DNA of 64,000 bases from CAVSUZ01 sp963795415 (GCA_963795415.1 CAWCHQ010000001.1:1550001-1614000); one strand, 5' to 3'. Positions 49,062-58,293 are shown, numbered from the stretch's first letter. Notes: generated from the letters alone by a model not told the origin. Translations and numbers: made by a program.

Positions 49062-50633
49062 TTACTTCTGGAACCAGACATTGTACATGCGGGGGATGCG
49101 GAAGGGGACGAAGCCTTTGACATCGGAACGGACCGCCTGGACCTTCGTCAGCGATCCAAAGGGCACCGCATACACCCGCTCCAGCACATATTCCTGCATA
49201 TGGGCCATCACCTTATTGCGGTCATCCTCGGTGGGGACCGAGTTGAGTTCGGTCCATAGCTTGATCACTTCGGGATCGGGCTTGCCGTTCTTGCCGGGGT
49301 GGTACGCGGGGTTGTCCTGAGCGAAGAAGGACATGACCGACAGGCCGCCGAGGGCGGGTTGGGTGCCCCAGCCGGTGAAGAACCAGCTCCACCCGGTATC
49401 ATCGTTGAGGTTGATCTGCACCGAAGTCGGCCAGTCGGTGACCTTGAGCTGGGCGTTGATGCCGACGGCCTGGAGCTGCTGCTGAACCACCAGGGCCGAG
49501 TTGTACATCGGCGTATAGTCCTTGTCGGTCAGCAGAATTACCGGCTCGTTCTTGTAACCGGATTTTTCCAGATATTGTTTGGCGAGTTTGGGATCGTGCA
49601 GGTTGTAGGTTGACTTGCCGGCGCCGGAATAGTCGGGCTGGTTGGGGTACTGGAAACCGACGTTCAGGCGATAGTTGCCGTCGGTTGCCGCCTGCATGAT
49701 CTGGTCCATATCCAGCGCAGCCTGCACCGCCTTGCGGAAGTCCAGATTGTTGGTGGGCGGGGCGGCGGTATTGGGCACCATGATCTGGATCCACCAGTTG
49801 GGCAGCGGGATCAGCGTGATGTTCTTGTTGCCCTTGAGCATGGCGATCGACTTGGTGGGCACGTCTTCGACACCCTGCAGCTCGCCGGTCTGCAGGCCGG
49901 CCACGCGAGCGCCGGGTTCGGTGACGATACGGAAGGTGACGGTATCGAAGCAGGCCTGCTTGTATCCGCCGAAACCGGTTTTCTGGTCGAAATGGGTATT
50001 CGGCGTATAGCCATCGAACCGTTTCAGTTTGACGTAACTGCCTGGGACGGACTGCACGAGCTCATAGGGGCCGGTGCCGACCGGCTTGAGCTGCATGGGC
50101 GGGGTGTCCTTTTCCTCCGCGGGGATGATGACGATGGGCACGCTGAAGGAGCTGAGCAGAGTAACGAAGGTGGGCTGGGCCTGCTTCATGTGAATGACGA
50201 AGGTGTCCGGATCCGGTGCGTCCCAGTGATCCACGTTGATCAGGTTGCTGCGTTCCAGTCCCACCTTGTTGTATCGCTCGAAAGAGGCCACCACGTCGGC
50301 GGAGGTCATCGGCTTGCCGTTCTGGAAGTGGACGCCCTCGCGCAACTTGAAAGTATAGGTCATGTGGTCAGGCGATTCGGCAACCGAGTCCGCGAGATCG
50401 GGGATGACGTGATTGTTCTCATCCCGCGTCATCAGCGCCTCGAAGATGTTCATGGCGATGTTGCGCGTGGAGATCGTGTTGGACGTCATCTGGTCGAGGC
50501 TGTTGATGTTGGCTTCCTGACCGAAGACGAAATCGCCGCCCTTGTGCGGGCAGGAGAAGTGTTCGGCGTAGCCGGGCGAGGCGAGCATGGTGGCGGCAAG
50601 CAGTGTCAGCCCGGCGACGGTTTTGATGGCCAT
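49062..50633 (-). CDS. ABC transporter substrate-binding protein, family 5, tandem paralogue A
   Basis: A 523-residue periplasmic binding protein. The start at 50633 gives MAIKTVAGLTLLAATMLASP, a Sec-type signal with cleavage near GYA-EHF; the longer ORF adds unlikely sequence. The mature region has HFSCPHKGGDFVFGQEANIN and the family motif LREGVHFQNGKPMTSADVVA. It is co-linear with and the same length as the next upstream gene (50696), so the two arose by tandem duplication. Two conserved cysteines (HFSC and KQACFD) may form a disulfide. Confidence 0.92.
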   Translation of the reverse strand: MAIKTVAGLTLLAATMLASPGYAEHFSCPHKGGDFVFGQEANINSLDQMTSNTISTRNIAMNIFEALMTRDENNHVIPDLADSVAESPDHMTYTFKLREGVHFQNGKPMTSADVVASFERYNKVGLERSNLINVDHWDAPDPDTFVIHMKQAQPTFVTLLSSFSVPIVIIPAEEKDTPPMQLKPVGTGPYELVQSVPGSYVKLKRFDGYTPNTHFDQKTGFGGYKQACFDTVTFRIVTEPGARVAGLQTGELQGVEDVPTKSIAMLKGNKNITLIPLPNWWIQIMVPNTAAPPTNNLDFRKAVQAALDMDQIMQAATDGNYRLNVGFQYPNQPDYSGAGKSTYNLHDPKLAKQYLEKSGYKNEPVILLTDKDYTPMYNSALVVQQQLQAVGINAQLKVTDWPTSVQINLNDDTGWSWFFTGWGTQPALGGLSVMSFFAQDNPAYHPGKNGKPDPEVIKLWTELNSVPTEDDRNKVMAHMQEYVLERVYAVPFGSLTKVQAVRSDVKGFVPFRIPRMYNVWFQK

Positions 50634-50695
50634 TCGGAAGCTCCTCCCGCGTATGTCAGCAGCGTGCAGTCCCCGCCATCTGGCGTCAAGGGCGT

Positions 50696-52267
50696 TCATT
50701 TCTCGAACCACACATTATACATGCGCGGGATACGGAACGGCACGAATCCCTTCACGTCGGCTCGGACCGCCTCAATCTGCGTCAACGATCCGAATGGAAC
50801 CGCATACACCTGCTCCAGTGCATATTTCTGCAAGGCCACGAATGCCTGGTGGCGCTGTTCCTCACTCGGCAGCGTGTTCATTTCGTTCCAGAGCTTCTGC
50901 ACTTCGGGATCCAGCGTTCCGTTTTTGCCGGGATGATAGGCAGGCTCAGGCGGCACGAACTGGGCCATGGCGGCGAGCGGACCAAGGGCGGTGCCGGTGC
51001 CCCAGCCCGTAAAAAAGAAATTCCATCCGCCATCTTCGTGTTCATTGATCTGCACGGAGGTCGGCCAGTCGGTCACCCTCAGTTGAGCATCGATGCCGAT
51101 CGCCTGAAGCTGCTGTTGCATCACCACGGCCGAGTTGTACATCGGCGTGTAATCCTTGTCGGTCAGCAACACCACCGGTTCGCCTTTGTAGCCGGATTTC
51201 TCCAGATACTGTTTCGCCAGCTTTGGGTCGTGCAGGTTGTAAGTTCCCTTGCCGGTGTCGGTATAGTCGGCCTGCGTCGGATACTGGAAGCCGACATTCA
51301 GCCGATAGTTGCCATCGGTTGCCGCCTGCATGATCTGATTCATGTCGAGCGCGGCCTGCACCGCCCGGCGGAAATCGAGGTTGTTGGTCGGCGCGGCGGC
51401 GGTGTTCGGCAAGGCGATCTGGATCCACCAGTTCGGAAGCGGCAGGAGCGTGATGTTCCTGTTCTGCGCCAGAGCGGCGGCAGATTTGGCCGGAATGTCC
51501 TCGGCACCCTGCAACTCGCCGGTTTGGATTCCGGCGACGCGGGCGCCCGGCTCGGTAACGATGCGGAAGCTAACAGTATCGAAGCAGGCCTGCTTATAGC
51601 CGCCGAACCCGGTTCGCTGCTCAAAGTGCTGGTTTGGCGTGTAACCATCGAAACGCTTCAGCTTGACGAAGCTGCCGGGAACGGATTGGACCAGCTCATA
51701 GGGGCCGGTGCCGACCGGCTTGAGCTGCATTGCCGGCACGTCCTTGTCCTCTGACGGGATAATGACGATCGGCACGCCGAACGAGCTGAGCCGGGTAAGA
51801 AATGTCAGCTGCACCTGCTTCATGTGAATGACGAAAGTATCTTGGTCCGGGGCGTCCCAGCGTTCGGCGTTCGCCAGGATGCTGCGTTCCAGACCGACCT
51901 TGGCATACCGGTCGAACGAGGCAATGACGTCCGCCGACGTCATCTGCTTGCCGTTCTGGAAGTGCACGCCTGGGCGGAGCCTGAACGTGTAAGTCATGTG
52001 GTCGGGTGATTCTTCGACGGCATCAGCGAGGTCCGGGATAGGCTGGTTGGTCTCATCCCGGGTCATCAGCGTCTCATAGATGTTCATGGCGATGTTGCGC
52101 GTGGAGATCGTCGTCGAGGCCATCTGATCGAGGCTGTTGACGTTGGCCTCCTGGCCGAAGACGAAACCGCCGCCCGTTCGCGGACAGGTGAAATGGGCGC
52201 TGAAGCCGGGAGAAGCGAATGCCGTCGCACCAAGCAGCGCCAGGCCCGCGACCGTCTTGTGTGCCAT
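50696..52267 (-). CDS. ABC transporter substrate-binding protein, family 5, tandem paralogue B
   Basis: A 523-residue paralogue of the preceding gene, starting MAHKTVAGLALLGATAFASP (Sec-type signal, cleavage near FSA-HFTC). GGGAGAGC precedes the ATG. Long blocks are nearly identical to paralogue A, such as VGTGPYELVQSVPGS, KLKRFDGYTPN, GFGGYKQACFDTV and RIVTEPGARVAG. Divergence lies mainly in surface and pocket loops, which may give two related substrates for one permease. It heads the operon binding protein B - A - dppB - dppC - dppD. The ORF extends to 52885 but the upstream part is out of the family. Confidence 0.92.
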   Translation of the reverse strand: MAHKTVAGLALLGATAFASPGFSAHFTCPRTGGGFVFGQEANVNSLDQMASTTISTRNIAMNIYETLMTRDETNQPIPDLADAVEESPDHMTYTFRLRPGVHFQNGKQMTSADVIASFDRYAKVGLERSILANAERWDAPDQDTFVIHMKQVQLTFLTRLSSFGVPIVIIPSEDKDVPAMQLKPVGTGPYELVQSVPGSFVKLKRFDGYTPNQHFEQRTGFGGYKQACFDTVSFRIVTEPGARVAGIQTGELQGAEDIPAKSAAALAQNRNITLLPLPNWWIQIALPNTAAAPTNNLDFRRAVQAALDMNQIMQAATDGNYRLNVGFQYPTQADYTDTGKGTYNLHDPKLAKQYLEKSGYKGEPVVLLTDKDYTPMYNSAVVMQQQLQAIGIDAQLRVTDWPTSVQINEHEDGGWNFFFTGWGTGTALGPLAAMAQFVPPEPAYHPGKNGTLDPEVQKLWNEMNTLPSEEQRHQAFVALQKYALEQVYAVPFGSLTQIEAVRADVKGFVPFRIPRMYNVWFEK

Positions 52268-52389
52268 TCGAAGCTCTCCCGTATTGTGTTTTGGATAGCG
52301 TGTGGAGGTTGGCACATGACCGTCAAGGGCGCTTGGCCGGTTCGGATCGGGCTGGCATTGTGCCGGGAACGCTTTGAGGAGATTCGTTG

Positions 52390-52711
52390 ATGGCGGAGCA
52401 GTGGGTGCGCGTGGCCGGGAAGGGTGACGTGCCCGAGAACAGCGTGATCGGGGTGCGGGTGGGGAAGCTCGATATAGCGGTGTACCACCTTGAGGGCGAC
52501 GAGGACCCGGGCGACCGACAATGTATGCACGCATGAGTACGCACAGCTTTCGGACGGATGGCTGGAGAACGGCGAGATCGAGTGCCCGCTGCATGCGGGA
52601 CGGTTTGATGTGCGGACGGGAAAGGGGCTGTGCGCCCCGATCGAGAAGGATCTGCCGATTTATGAGCTGCGGGTCGAGGGGAATGATCTGATGGTGAAGG
52701 TACCGGGGTAG
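52390..52711 (+). pseudogene. Rieske [2Fe-2S] ferredoxin-like protein, frameshifted
   Basis: About 105 residues when joined. Frame 1 MAEQWVRVAGKGDVPENSVI...VYHLEG and frame 2 ATDNVCTHEYAQLSDGW...IECPLHAGRFDVRTG, carrying both cluster-binding motifs (CTH and CPLH). The frame breaks near 52480, where an extra base in the CCCGGG run separates them. Small Rieske ferredoxins feed electrons to ring-hydroxylating dioxygenases. AGGAG lies 11 bases before the ATG. It is divergent from the binding-protein operon; no oxygenase is adjacent. Confidence 0.82.
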
Positions 52712-52724
52712 GGGCGGCTGTCGG

Positions 52725-54032
52725 TCAATTCGTGTCAGTTGCTTGGCGGGCTCGATGGATTCCCGCTTTCGCGGGAATGATGGGGTTTGGCACCGGCGCG
52801 GGCTCGTCCAGCGCATCGGCGCTGCGGGGGACGGTAAGCCAGACCCAGGCGAGATTGGCGGCGAGCAGCGCGGCTGTGACGACAAAGACGTAACGAATGC
52901 CGAGGCCGGCGGCGACCCCGCCGCCGGTGAGCGGGCCGAGGGACGTGCCCATGAAGGAGGCGGAGGAGGTCAGGCCATAAACGAACCCGCGGTTGGCGCG
53001 GGAAACCAGGCGGCCGACGAGGGCATTGGCGGTCGGCAGGATGCCGCCGATGAACAGGCCGACGCCGAAGCGCTCGGCGAGGAAGGCCCCGTAAGAGTGA
53101 GCGAGAGCCTGCGGCGCGGTCAGCAGTGCGGCGCCGCAAAGGGAGATGAGCAGAACGCGGCGGTAGCCGAGCTCGTCGCTGCGCTTGCCGAGGAAGGGCG
53201 AGGCGAGCAGATCGGCCAAGCCGGTGATGGAGAAGGCCATCCCGGCGAGGGTGGCGAGTGATGGCACGGGCCCGAGGAGCTGCTGGACATAAAGGGTGAC
53301 GACGGGCTGGACGGCCTGGACGGCGAATTGCGCCAGCAGAAGCACGACAAGCAGGGCGGCAAGCCCGGTGGTGCCGGTAAGAAGGGCGGTAGCGGCGGCG
53401 AAGGAGGTGCCGCGTCGGGTCTCCTTGGGGCGGGTGAAGCGCTCGGGCACGAACCACCAGGTGAGCATGAAGGCGACGGCGGAGATCAAGGCGGAGAAGA
53501 AGAATGGCGCGCGATAGCTGCCGGTCAGGTCGGCGACGCCTCCGCCGAGGACGGGGCCGATCAGGGCGCCGACAAGCTGGCCGGTGGAGAGCCAGCCGAG
53601 CGCATAGCCGAGGCGGCGGTCCGGCACCTGGCTGGCGACCAGCGCGATGGCGGAGGAGTTGAAGCCGGCGAAGAAGCCCATGAACAGGCGGAAGGCGAAC
53701 ATCTGCCAGACGGTGTGGGCCACGCCGATCAGGCCGGTGAAGACGGCGATGCCGAGGGACGAGCGCAGGACCATGACCTTGCGCCCGTAACGGTCGGCCA
53801 TGCGACCCCACACGGGGGCGGCGAAGGCGCCGACGAAGGAGGTGATGGCGGAGAGGATGCCGGCCCAGAGATCGACGTCGCTCGGGTTTCGCACGCCGAC
53901 CTGCGGCAGAAACAGCGGCATGATAGGAGCGAGGATGGTGAAGGACAGGCTCATGACGAGCTGGAGCCCGACCATGCTCCAGAGGGTGAGGGCCCATTGC
54001 GGGTTCGGGGCGAGGGAGTTGTCTGGAGGCAT
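52725..54032 (-). CDS. MFS transporter
   Basis: A 435-residue major facilitator with 12 membrane helices (first WSMVGLQLVMSLSFTILAPI). The helix 2-3 loop GRMADRYGRKVMVL and the later SDELGYRRVLL show the typical motif A in both halves, as in multidrug and sugar exporters of the DHA1 type. The last ~20 residues (NPIIPAKAGIHRARQATDTN) are encoded by an ATTCCCGC/GCGGGAAT palindromic repeat and are probably not part of the ancestral protein. The dehydrogenase gene is 32 bases upstream in the same direction, so they form an operon. Substrate unknown. Confidence 0.88.
   Translation of the reverse strand: MPPDNSLAPNPQWALTLWSMVGLQLVMSLSFTILAPIMPLFLPQVGVRNPSDVDLWAGILSAITSFVGAFAAPVWGRMADRYGRKVMVLRSSLGIAVFTGLIGVAHTVWQMFAFRLFMGFFAGFNSSAIALVASQVPDRRLGYALGWLSTGQLVGALIGPVLGGGVADLTGSYRAPFFFSALISAVAFMLTWWFVPERFTRPKETRRGTSFAAATALLTGTTGLAALLVVLLLAQFAVQAVQPVVTLYVQQLLGPVPSLATLAGMAFSITGLADLLASPFLGKRSDELGYRRVLLISLCGAALLTAPQALAHSYGAFLAERFGVGLFIGGILPTANALVGRLVSRANRGFVYGLTSSASFMGTSLGPLTGGGVAAGLGIRYVFVVTAALLAANLAWVWLTVPRSADALDEPAPVPNPIIPAKAGIHRARQATDTN
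52759..52778. repeat. ATTCCCGC/GCGGGAAT palindromic element
   Basis: A perfect 8-bp stem with a TTTC loop, a hairpin widely dispersed in Alphaproteobacteria. It is embedded in the 3' end of the MFS gene and encodes its C-terminal AKAG residues. Confidence 0.75.
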
Positions 54033-54064
54033 ATTCCCTTTTGGGGGCCTCGCGATGGCGGGAC

Positions 54065-55372
54065 TTACTGGGAGAAGCGGCGTTCCATTTCGCGCCGGGT
54101 GCGGATGGCTTCGTTATCCGGGATTTCGATGTCGGACCAGCGGACGATCTGGCCGGCAGGGATGTTGTGCAGCAGCTTGACTTTGTGGGCGAGGCCGATC
54201 GGGAGGGCGGATTCGGCCAGGCTGCGCCGGGCGGGCAGGAGTTTGCCCCAAACGGTGTAGCCGCCCTCGCCGTCCAGCGTTTCTCCGGCGGCAAGGGCGC
54301 GCTTGGCGACGGCAACGGCGTCGCCACGGAAGGATTGCGTCTGGCCGGTGGGTTCGTTGCGCAGCGCCGCCGAAAGGACGGAGATGCCGAGTTCGAGGCC
54401 GATCAGGTGGTAGGGCTTGTACAGGGCGGCATACCAGCCGGATGCGTCGGTCTTCAGGCCGTATTCCCTGAAGCAGGCGCGGGCGTATTCGGTGGGCGCC
54501 TTCAGGACGACATAGACCCCCCAGCGGAGGTCGCGGAAGACGGGGCGGCCGTCACGCTCCAGGCAGGAGACCACCTCGACCATGCCGGGCTGTTCGAGCA
54601 CCCCGCCTTCAAGTTTCGGGCGGAGGATATGCGGCAGGTCGTCCACGCCGCAGGGCGGAAAGCCCAGGCCGTCCTCGGGGACGGAGAGGCCGGCGGCATT
54701 GGCGATGGCGGCCATCTCGATGGCGGATTTGGTGCCGTCGAGGAAGGAGTTGAACATCTGCGGGTTCATGCCGCCCTGGCGCGCCTGCTCGGGCGTCAGC
54801 CCGTAATGGGACCAGACATCGTCGGGGGTCACGGCATGGTAGGCGGGGAGGTATTTGGTGCCCTTTCCAGCGGCAATGACTTCGAACCCGCAGGCATGGG
54901 CCCAGTCCACGAGTTCGGCGGTCAGCGCCGGCTGGTCGCCATAGGCCATGGAATAGACCACACCCTTTTCGCGGGCTTCCTCGGCGAGAAGCGGGCCGGC
55001 GAGGACGTCGGCCTCCACGTTGACCATGACGATGTGCCTGCCGGCGGCGATGCCGGCGCGGGCGTGGGCGATGCCGGCGGCGGGGATACCGGTGGCTTCG
55101 ACGATCACGTCGAGATCGGGGTGGGCGCAAGCTTCGGCGCCAGAGGCGACGAAAGCGGTGCGGCCGATGCGAGCCGTATCCCAGCCGACGGCGCGGCAAA
55201 CGGCGCGGGCGCGATCGGGGTCGAGGTCGGCGATGACCGGGACTTCCACGCCCGGCATGGTGGGGATCTGCGCGAGGAACATGGAGCCGAACTTGCCCGC
55301 GCCGATGAGGCCGACGCGGACGGGCGGCCGGTTCTTGGCGAGGCGTTCGCGGAGGAGGCGGTGGAGGTTCAT
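54065..55372 (-). CDS. NAD(P)-dependent oxidoreductase, homoserine dehydrogenase-like with SAF domain
   Basis: A 435-residue cytoplasmic dehydrogenase. The start MNLHRLLRERLAKNRPPVRV follows AAAGGACG. The Rossmann motif VGLIGAGKFGSMFLAQIPTM, EVPVIADLDPDRARAV and VIVEATGIPAAGIAHARAGI are typical of the homoserine-dehydrogenase/Gfo-Idh-like group, and the C-terminal third resembles an SAF-like domain (KLLHNIPAGQIVRWSDIEIP). Similar proteins are found with sugar-acid or amino-acid transport genes. The downstream MFS transporter may import or export its substrate or product. Confidence 0.85.
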   Translation of the reverse strand: MNLHRLLRERLAKNRPPVRVGLIGAGKFGSMFLAQIPTMPGVEVPVIADLDPDRARAVCRAVGWDTARIGRTAFVASGAEACAHPDLDVIVEATGIPAAGIAHARAGIAAGRHIVMVNVEADVLAGPLLAEEAREKGVVYSMAYGDQPALTAELVDWAHACGFEVIAAGKGTKYLPAYHAVTPDDVWSHYGLTPEQARQGGMNPQMFNSFLDGTKSAIEMAAIANAAGLSVPEDGLGFPPCGVDDLPHILRPKLEGGVLEQPGMVEVVSCLERDGRPVFRDLRWGVYVVLKAPTEYARACFREYGLKTDASGWYAALYKPYHLIGLELGISVLSAALRNEPTGQTQSFRGDAVAVAKRALAAGETLDGEGGYTVWGKLLPARRSLAESALPIGLAHKVKLLHNIPAGQIVRWSDIEIPDNEAIRTRREMERRFSQ

Positions 55373-55567
55373 AGTGCGGCTTCGTCCTTTGAGTACCGTC
55401 CGAACTGACGCGGATCCGATACCACGAGCCTGAGAATGCTTCCTTGCAATTCCGTCGCCTGCCATATCCCGCTTGTAGCTACGCGAGGCAGCTACAGAGC
55501 TTACCTGGGTGTTACGATATGATGCGCAATAATTTCATCACTGTGCAGCTGGCCTGCAGGGCTGGCG

Positions 55568-55855
55568 ATGGTCTGGGCTAAGCAACATTGAAAAACACAA
55601 GCTGGATTTTGCCGATGCCATTGACGTACTCGACGGTCCCTGCCTGGGGATTTCCGCCAGAACAGTCGGGGGAGAACGGCGGTCAATGGTCATCGGCATG
55701 CTGACGATGTTTGTGTAACCATCATCTACACGATGCGGGGGTCTGCATTACGTGTAATCTCGATGCGGAAGGCGCGACATGGGGAAAGACAACGGTACCA
55801 AGACGTTTTCGGCCGCCAATCTGAGGAACCGGGATCGCCGGAAGAGTCAGAGTGA
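55568..55855 (+). pseudogene. brnT: BrnT toxin remnant
   Basis: Reading frames switch but the BrnT (ribonuclease toxin, RelE-like fold) pattern is clear: NIEKHKLDFADAIDVLDGPC, then VTIIYTMRGSALRVISMRKA, and a tail HGERQRYQDVFGRQSEEPGS overlapping the start of brnA, the normal overlap in this module. At least two frameshifts (near 55582 and near 55700) break it, so no active toxin can be made. The antitoxin that follows is intact. Confidence 0.8.
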
Positions 55856-56111
55856 TCTGGCCAGTCTTCGCCGGATGACCGAGGCGGAGCTGGAGGAAAG
55901 TATTGCCGGAGATCCTGACTGGCAGCACATTCCGAAGGACTGGCATTTGAAGGCCGAGGCAGTCATGCCGGTCGGGAAGAAGCTCGTCTCGCTACGCCTG
56001 GATGCTGACGTGGTGGATTGGTTTCGCAGCACAGGGGCGGGTTATCAGACACGCATGAACGCGGTGCTGCGGTCATTCATGGAGGAAGAGAAGAAAAGGC
56101 GCGCCGGCTGA
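55779..56111 (+). CDS. brnA: BrnA-family antitoxin
   Basis: A 110-residue protein of the BrnA antitoxin family. The N-terminal part is charged (SQSDLASLRRMTEAELEESI, with DPDWQHIPKDW), and the C-terminal half is a ribbon-helix-helix-like segment: KKLVSLRLDADVVDWFRSTG and YQTRMNAVLRSFMEEEKKR. BrnA binds DNA and represses its own operon, and neutralises BrnT. Its start is inside the frame of the decayed brnT gene. With no functional toxin it may persist as a regulator or anti-addiction remnant. Confidence 0.88.
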   Translation: MGKDNGTKTFSAANLRNRDRRKSQSDLASLRRMTEAELEESIAGDPDWQHIPKDWHLKAEAVMPVGKKLVSLRLDADVVDWFRSTGAGYQTRMNAVLRSFMEEEKKRRAG

Positions 56112-56119
56112 CGCTGTTG

Positions 56120-56596
56120 TCACCCTTTTTCGCGGTCGTAATAGCCGACCGTGTTCTCGGCGCGGAACATCTTGCGAAGGCCGGACTTCCTGGTCACGAC
56201 AAGGATCTTCCGCGAGTCCGGGTACTCGCAGACTTCGACATCGACCAGCGTCGAGAGCGCCAGGTAGCGCATCGTCGTTGTGCCGGTATTGATGATCTGA
56301 TGCGCCACTTCCGGACCGCCGGGCGGGCAGGCGATCACGTCATGTTTGCGGATCGGATACCGCTTATCGCCGAACCGTAATTCGCCTTCTCCTTCCAGGA
56401 TGAAGAACATCTCCTCCTCGCCATGGTGGCAGTGGAAGGGGCACTGGGCGTTCCCGGGTGGCAGGACGGTCAGGTTGTAGCCGAGATGCCTGGCGCCGAT
56501 ACGGGTGCTGATCCGGCCCCGGCTGGAGGTGTAGAGGCCATTTTCCTCTACGTCGTCGAACTCGACCTCGTCGAGGTTCAGGATGGGCTTCACCAT
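56120..56596 (-). CDS. cupin domain protein
   Basis: A 158-residue single cupin. Cupin motif 1 is PFHCHHGEEEMFFILEGEGE (metal-binding His and Glu) and motif 2 appears as CPPGGPEVAHQIINTGTTTM (His ligand). Start MVKPILNLDEVEFDDVEENG. It lies 2 bases after the stop of the PhyH-type gene, so they are co-translated. Could be a mononuclear iron dioxygenase or a sugar isomerase-like enzyme; substrate unknown. Confidence 0.85.
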   Translation of the reverse strand: MVKPILNLDEVEFDDVEENGLYTSSRGRISTRIGARHLGYNLTVLPPGNAQCPFHCHHGEEEMFFILEGEGELRFGDKRYPIRKHDVIACPPGGPEVAHQIINTGTTTMRYLALSTLVDVEVCEYPDSRKILVVTRKSGLRKMFRAENTVGYYDREKG

Positions 56597-56598
56597 GG

Positions 56599-57402
56599 TT
56601 ATTCCGCGGCGGCGCGGTAGTGGTTGCGTGCGAAGTCAAGTAGAGCGCTGTCTGGCACCGGTGTAATCGGGGTGAAATCGCGATGCGCGATCCACTCCGG
56701 GCGGGTGGGTTTGCGGATATGGTTGGAGACGGCGCAGAGCGTCAGATACACGATGCGGCGCGGATAGGGCGTGATGTTCGGCGCGGAGCCGTGCACCAGG
56801 TTGCCATGGAACATCAGCACGCCGCCGGGCTTGCCGGTGGGTGCGACGATGCCGCCTTCATTCGCCAGTCTGGTGACGGTTTCCTTGTCCAGGGTCCAGA
56901 GCGGGTAGGAGGTGGTTTCGAGGTCGTGCCCGGCCTCAAACACGCCGGCTTTATGGCTGCGCGAAATGAGCATCAGCGGGCCGTTGATCGGCATGACCTC
57001 GTCCATGAAGACGGCGATGTTCATCGCGCGCGATTCGGGCATGCCGTCGTCGCGCGCCCAGGTGCCGTAATCCTGGTGCCACTGCCAGACATCGCCCTCG
57101 AACGCGGCTTTGGCATTGATCTTGAACTGATGCATGTAGAGCTGTTCGCCGAAGATCTGCTCCAGCGGTTCGATCAGACGCGGATGCGCGCCGAGCAGGC
57201 GGAAAGCCTCGTTGTAGGTGTGGGCGGCAAAGGCGGTGCGGGGTGCGCCGGTTTTTTCGCGCCACACTTCCTGGCGGTCGGATTTGTAGATTTCCTCGGC
57301 TTCGTCGCGAAGGACGGCGACTTCGGTCTCGGAGAAGGCTTCGGGGAAAAACAGGTAGCCTTCGTCCCAGAACCGGGCGATCTGGTCTTGGGTGAGTGTC
57401 AT
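56599..57402 (-). CDS. phytanoyl-CoA dioxygenase (PhyH) family protein
   Basis: A 267-residue Fe(II)/2-oxoglutarate-dependent oxygenase. The start MTLTQDQIARFWDEGYLFFP follows AGGAGGACACCCGCC. Iron ligands H-x-D are in WQWHQDYGTWARDDG and the distal His in LMFHGNLVHGSAPNITPYPR, with the Arg that holds 2-oxoglutarate in RRIVYLTLCA. Family members hydroxylate lipids, ectoine or secondary-metabolite precursors. Coupled with the cupin gene it suggests a two-step oxidation. Confidence 0.9.
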   Translation of the reverse strand: MTLTQDQIARFWDEGYLFFPEAFSETEVAVLRDEAEEIYKSDRQEVWREKTGAPRTAFAAHTYNEAFRLLGAHPRLIEPLEQIFGEQLYMHQFKINAKAAFEGDVWQWHQDYGTWARDDGMPESRAMNIAVFMDEVMPINGPLMLISRSHKAGVFEAGHDLETTSYPLWTLDKETVTRLANEGGIVAPTGKPGGVLMFHGNLVHGSAPNITPYPRRIVYLTLCAVSNHIRKPTRPEWIAHRDFTPITPVPDSALLDFARNHYRAAAE

Positions 57403-57624
57403 GGCGGGTGTCCTCCTGGCGGGCGATTGTAGCGCGAACCGCTGAATGCGCCTACCGCTTGGTAGAGGTAATAGCCCGATATCGCATGCGGATTTTCGAT
57501 CTGATTTACCCACGGCGTGTTCGGTTCAACCGCGGCTCTCAGCTTTTGGTCAATGCATGTTGCGGAGTGCGAGAGCGTGGCGGATCGTGAAGCTCGCCCG
57601 AAGTTCATGCTACACTTGTCCCAC

Positions 57625-58293
57625 ATGAACGGTGATTTTGCACCCCGCCTCGACATCCTCCCCAAACCGCAACGGCGGCTGTGGGACGAGCTTGCCGCCG
57701 TTCCTGCGGAATTCGTGCTCTACGGCGGAACGGCGATTGCACTGCATCTGGGGCATCGCCGCTCGGTGGACTTCGATTTTTTCGGCAACCAGCCGTTCGA
57801 CCCGGCGAAACTGGCCGCTTCGCTTCCCTTTATGGCCGCCGCCTCGATCACGCAGCGCGAACCGAACGCTCTAAGCGGCACCGTGGATCGCGGCGGGCAG
57901 GTGAGGATTTCGTTCTTCGGGATCCCCAGCATCGCGCGCCTTGCGCCACCCCATATCGCCCCGGATAACGGATTGCGCATCGCATCCCTGCTCGACCTTG
58001 CCGGGACGAAGGCGTCCGTGGTGCAGCAACGCGCCGAAGCAAGAGACTATATCGACATGGACGCAATTTTGTGCGACGGGCGCATCGACCTGCCGGCCGC
58101 TTTGGCAAGCGCGAAGGCGATTTTCGGCCCATCGTTCAATCCGCAGATCACGCTTAAGGCGTTGTCTTATTTCGCGGAGAACAGTTTGCGCCGTCTTCCA
58201 AAAATCGTGAAAGAACGCCTCGCCAAAGCGGCGCGCGAGGTTGACCTCGACCGTCTGCCGCCGATTGCCGCCGATCCTGGACCGTCGCAATGA
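57625..58293 (+). CDS. nucleotidyltransferase AbiEii/AbiGii-type (candidate toxin)
   Basis: A 222-residue protein of the AbiEii family, starting MNGDFAPRLDILPKPQRRLW (an in-frame ATG six codons earlier is also possible). The nucleotidyltransferase signature is YGGTAIALHLGHRRSVDFDF: GG-T followed by the DxD-like metal pair. Family members act as toxins, abortive-infection or tRNA-modifying enzymes. Its stop overlaps the next gene by four bases. The usual AbiEi antitoxin is not present; the neighbouring small gene lies downstream. Confidence 0.82.
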   Translation: MNGDFAPRLDILPKPQRRLWDELAAVPAEFVLYGGTAIALHLGHRRSVDFDFFGNQPFDPAKLAASLPFMAAASITQREPNALSGTVDRGGQVRISFFGIPSIARLAPPHIAPDNGLRIASLLDLAGTKASVVQQRAEARDYIDMDAILCDGRIDLPAALASAKAIFGPSFNPQITLKALSYFAENSLRRLPKIVKERLAKAAREVDLDRLPPIAADPGPSQ

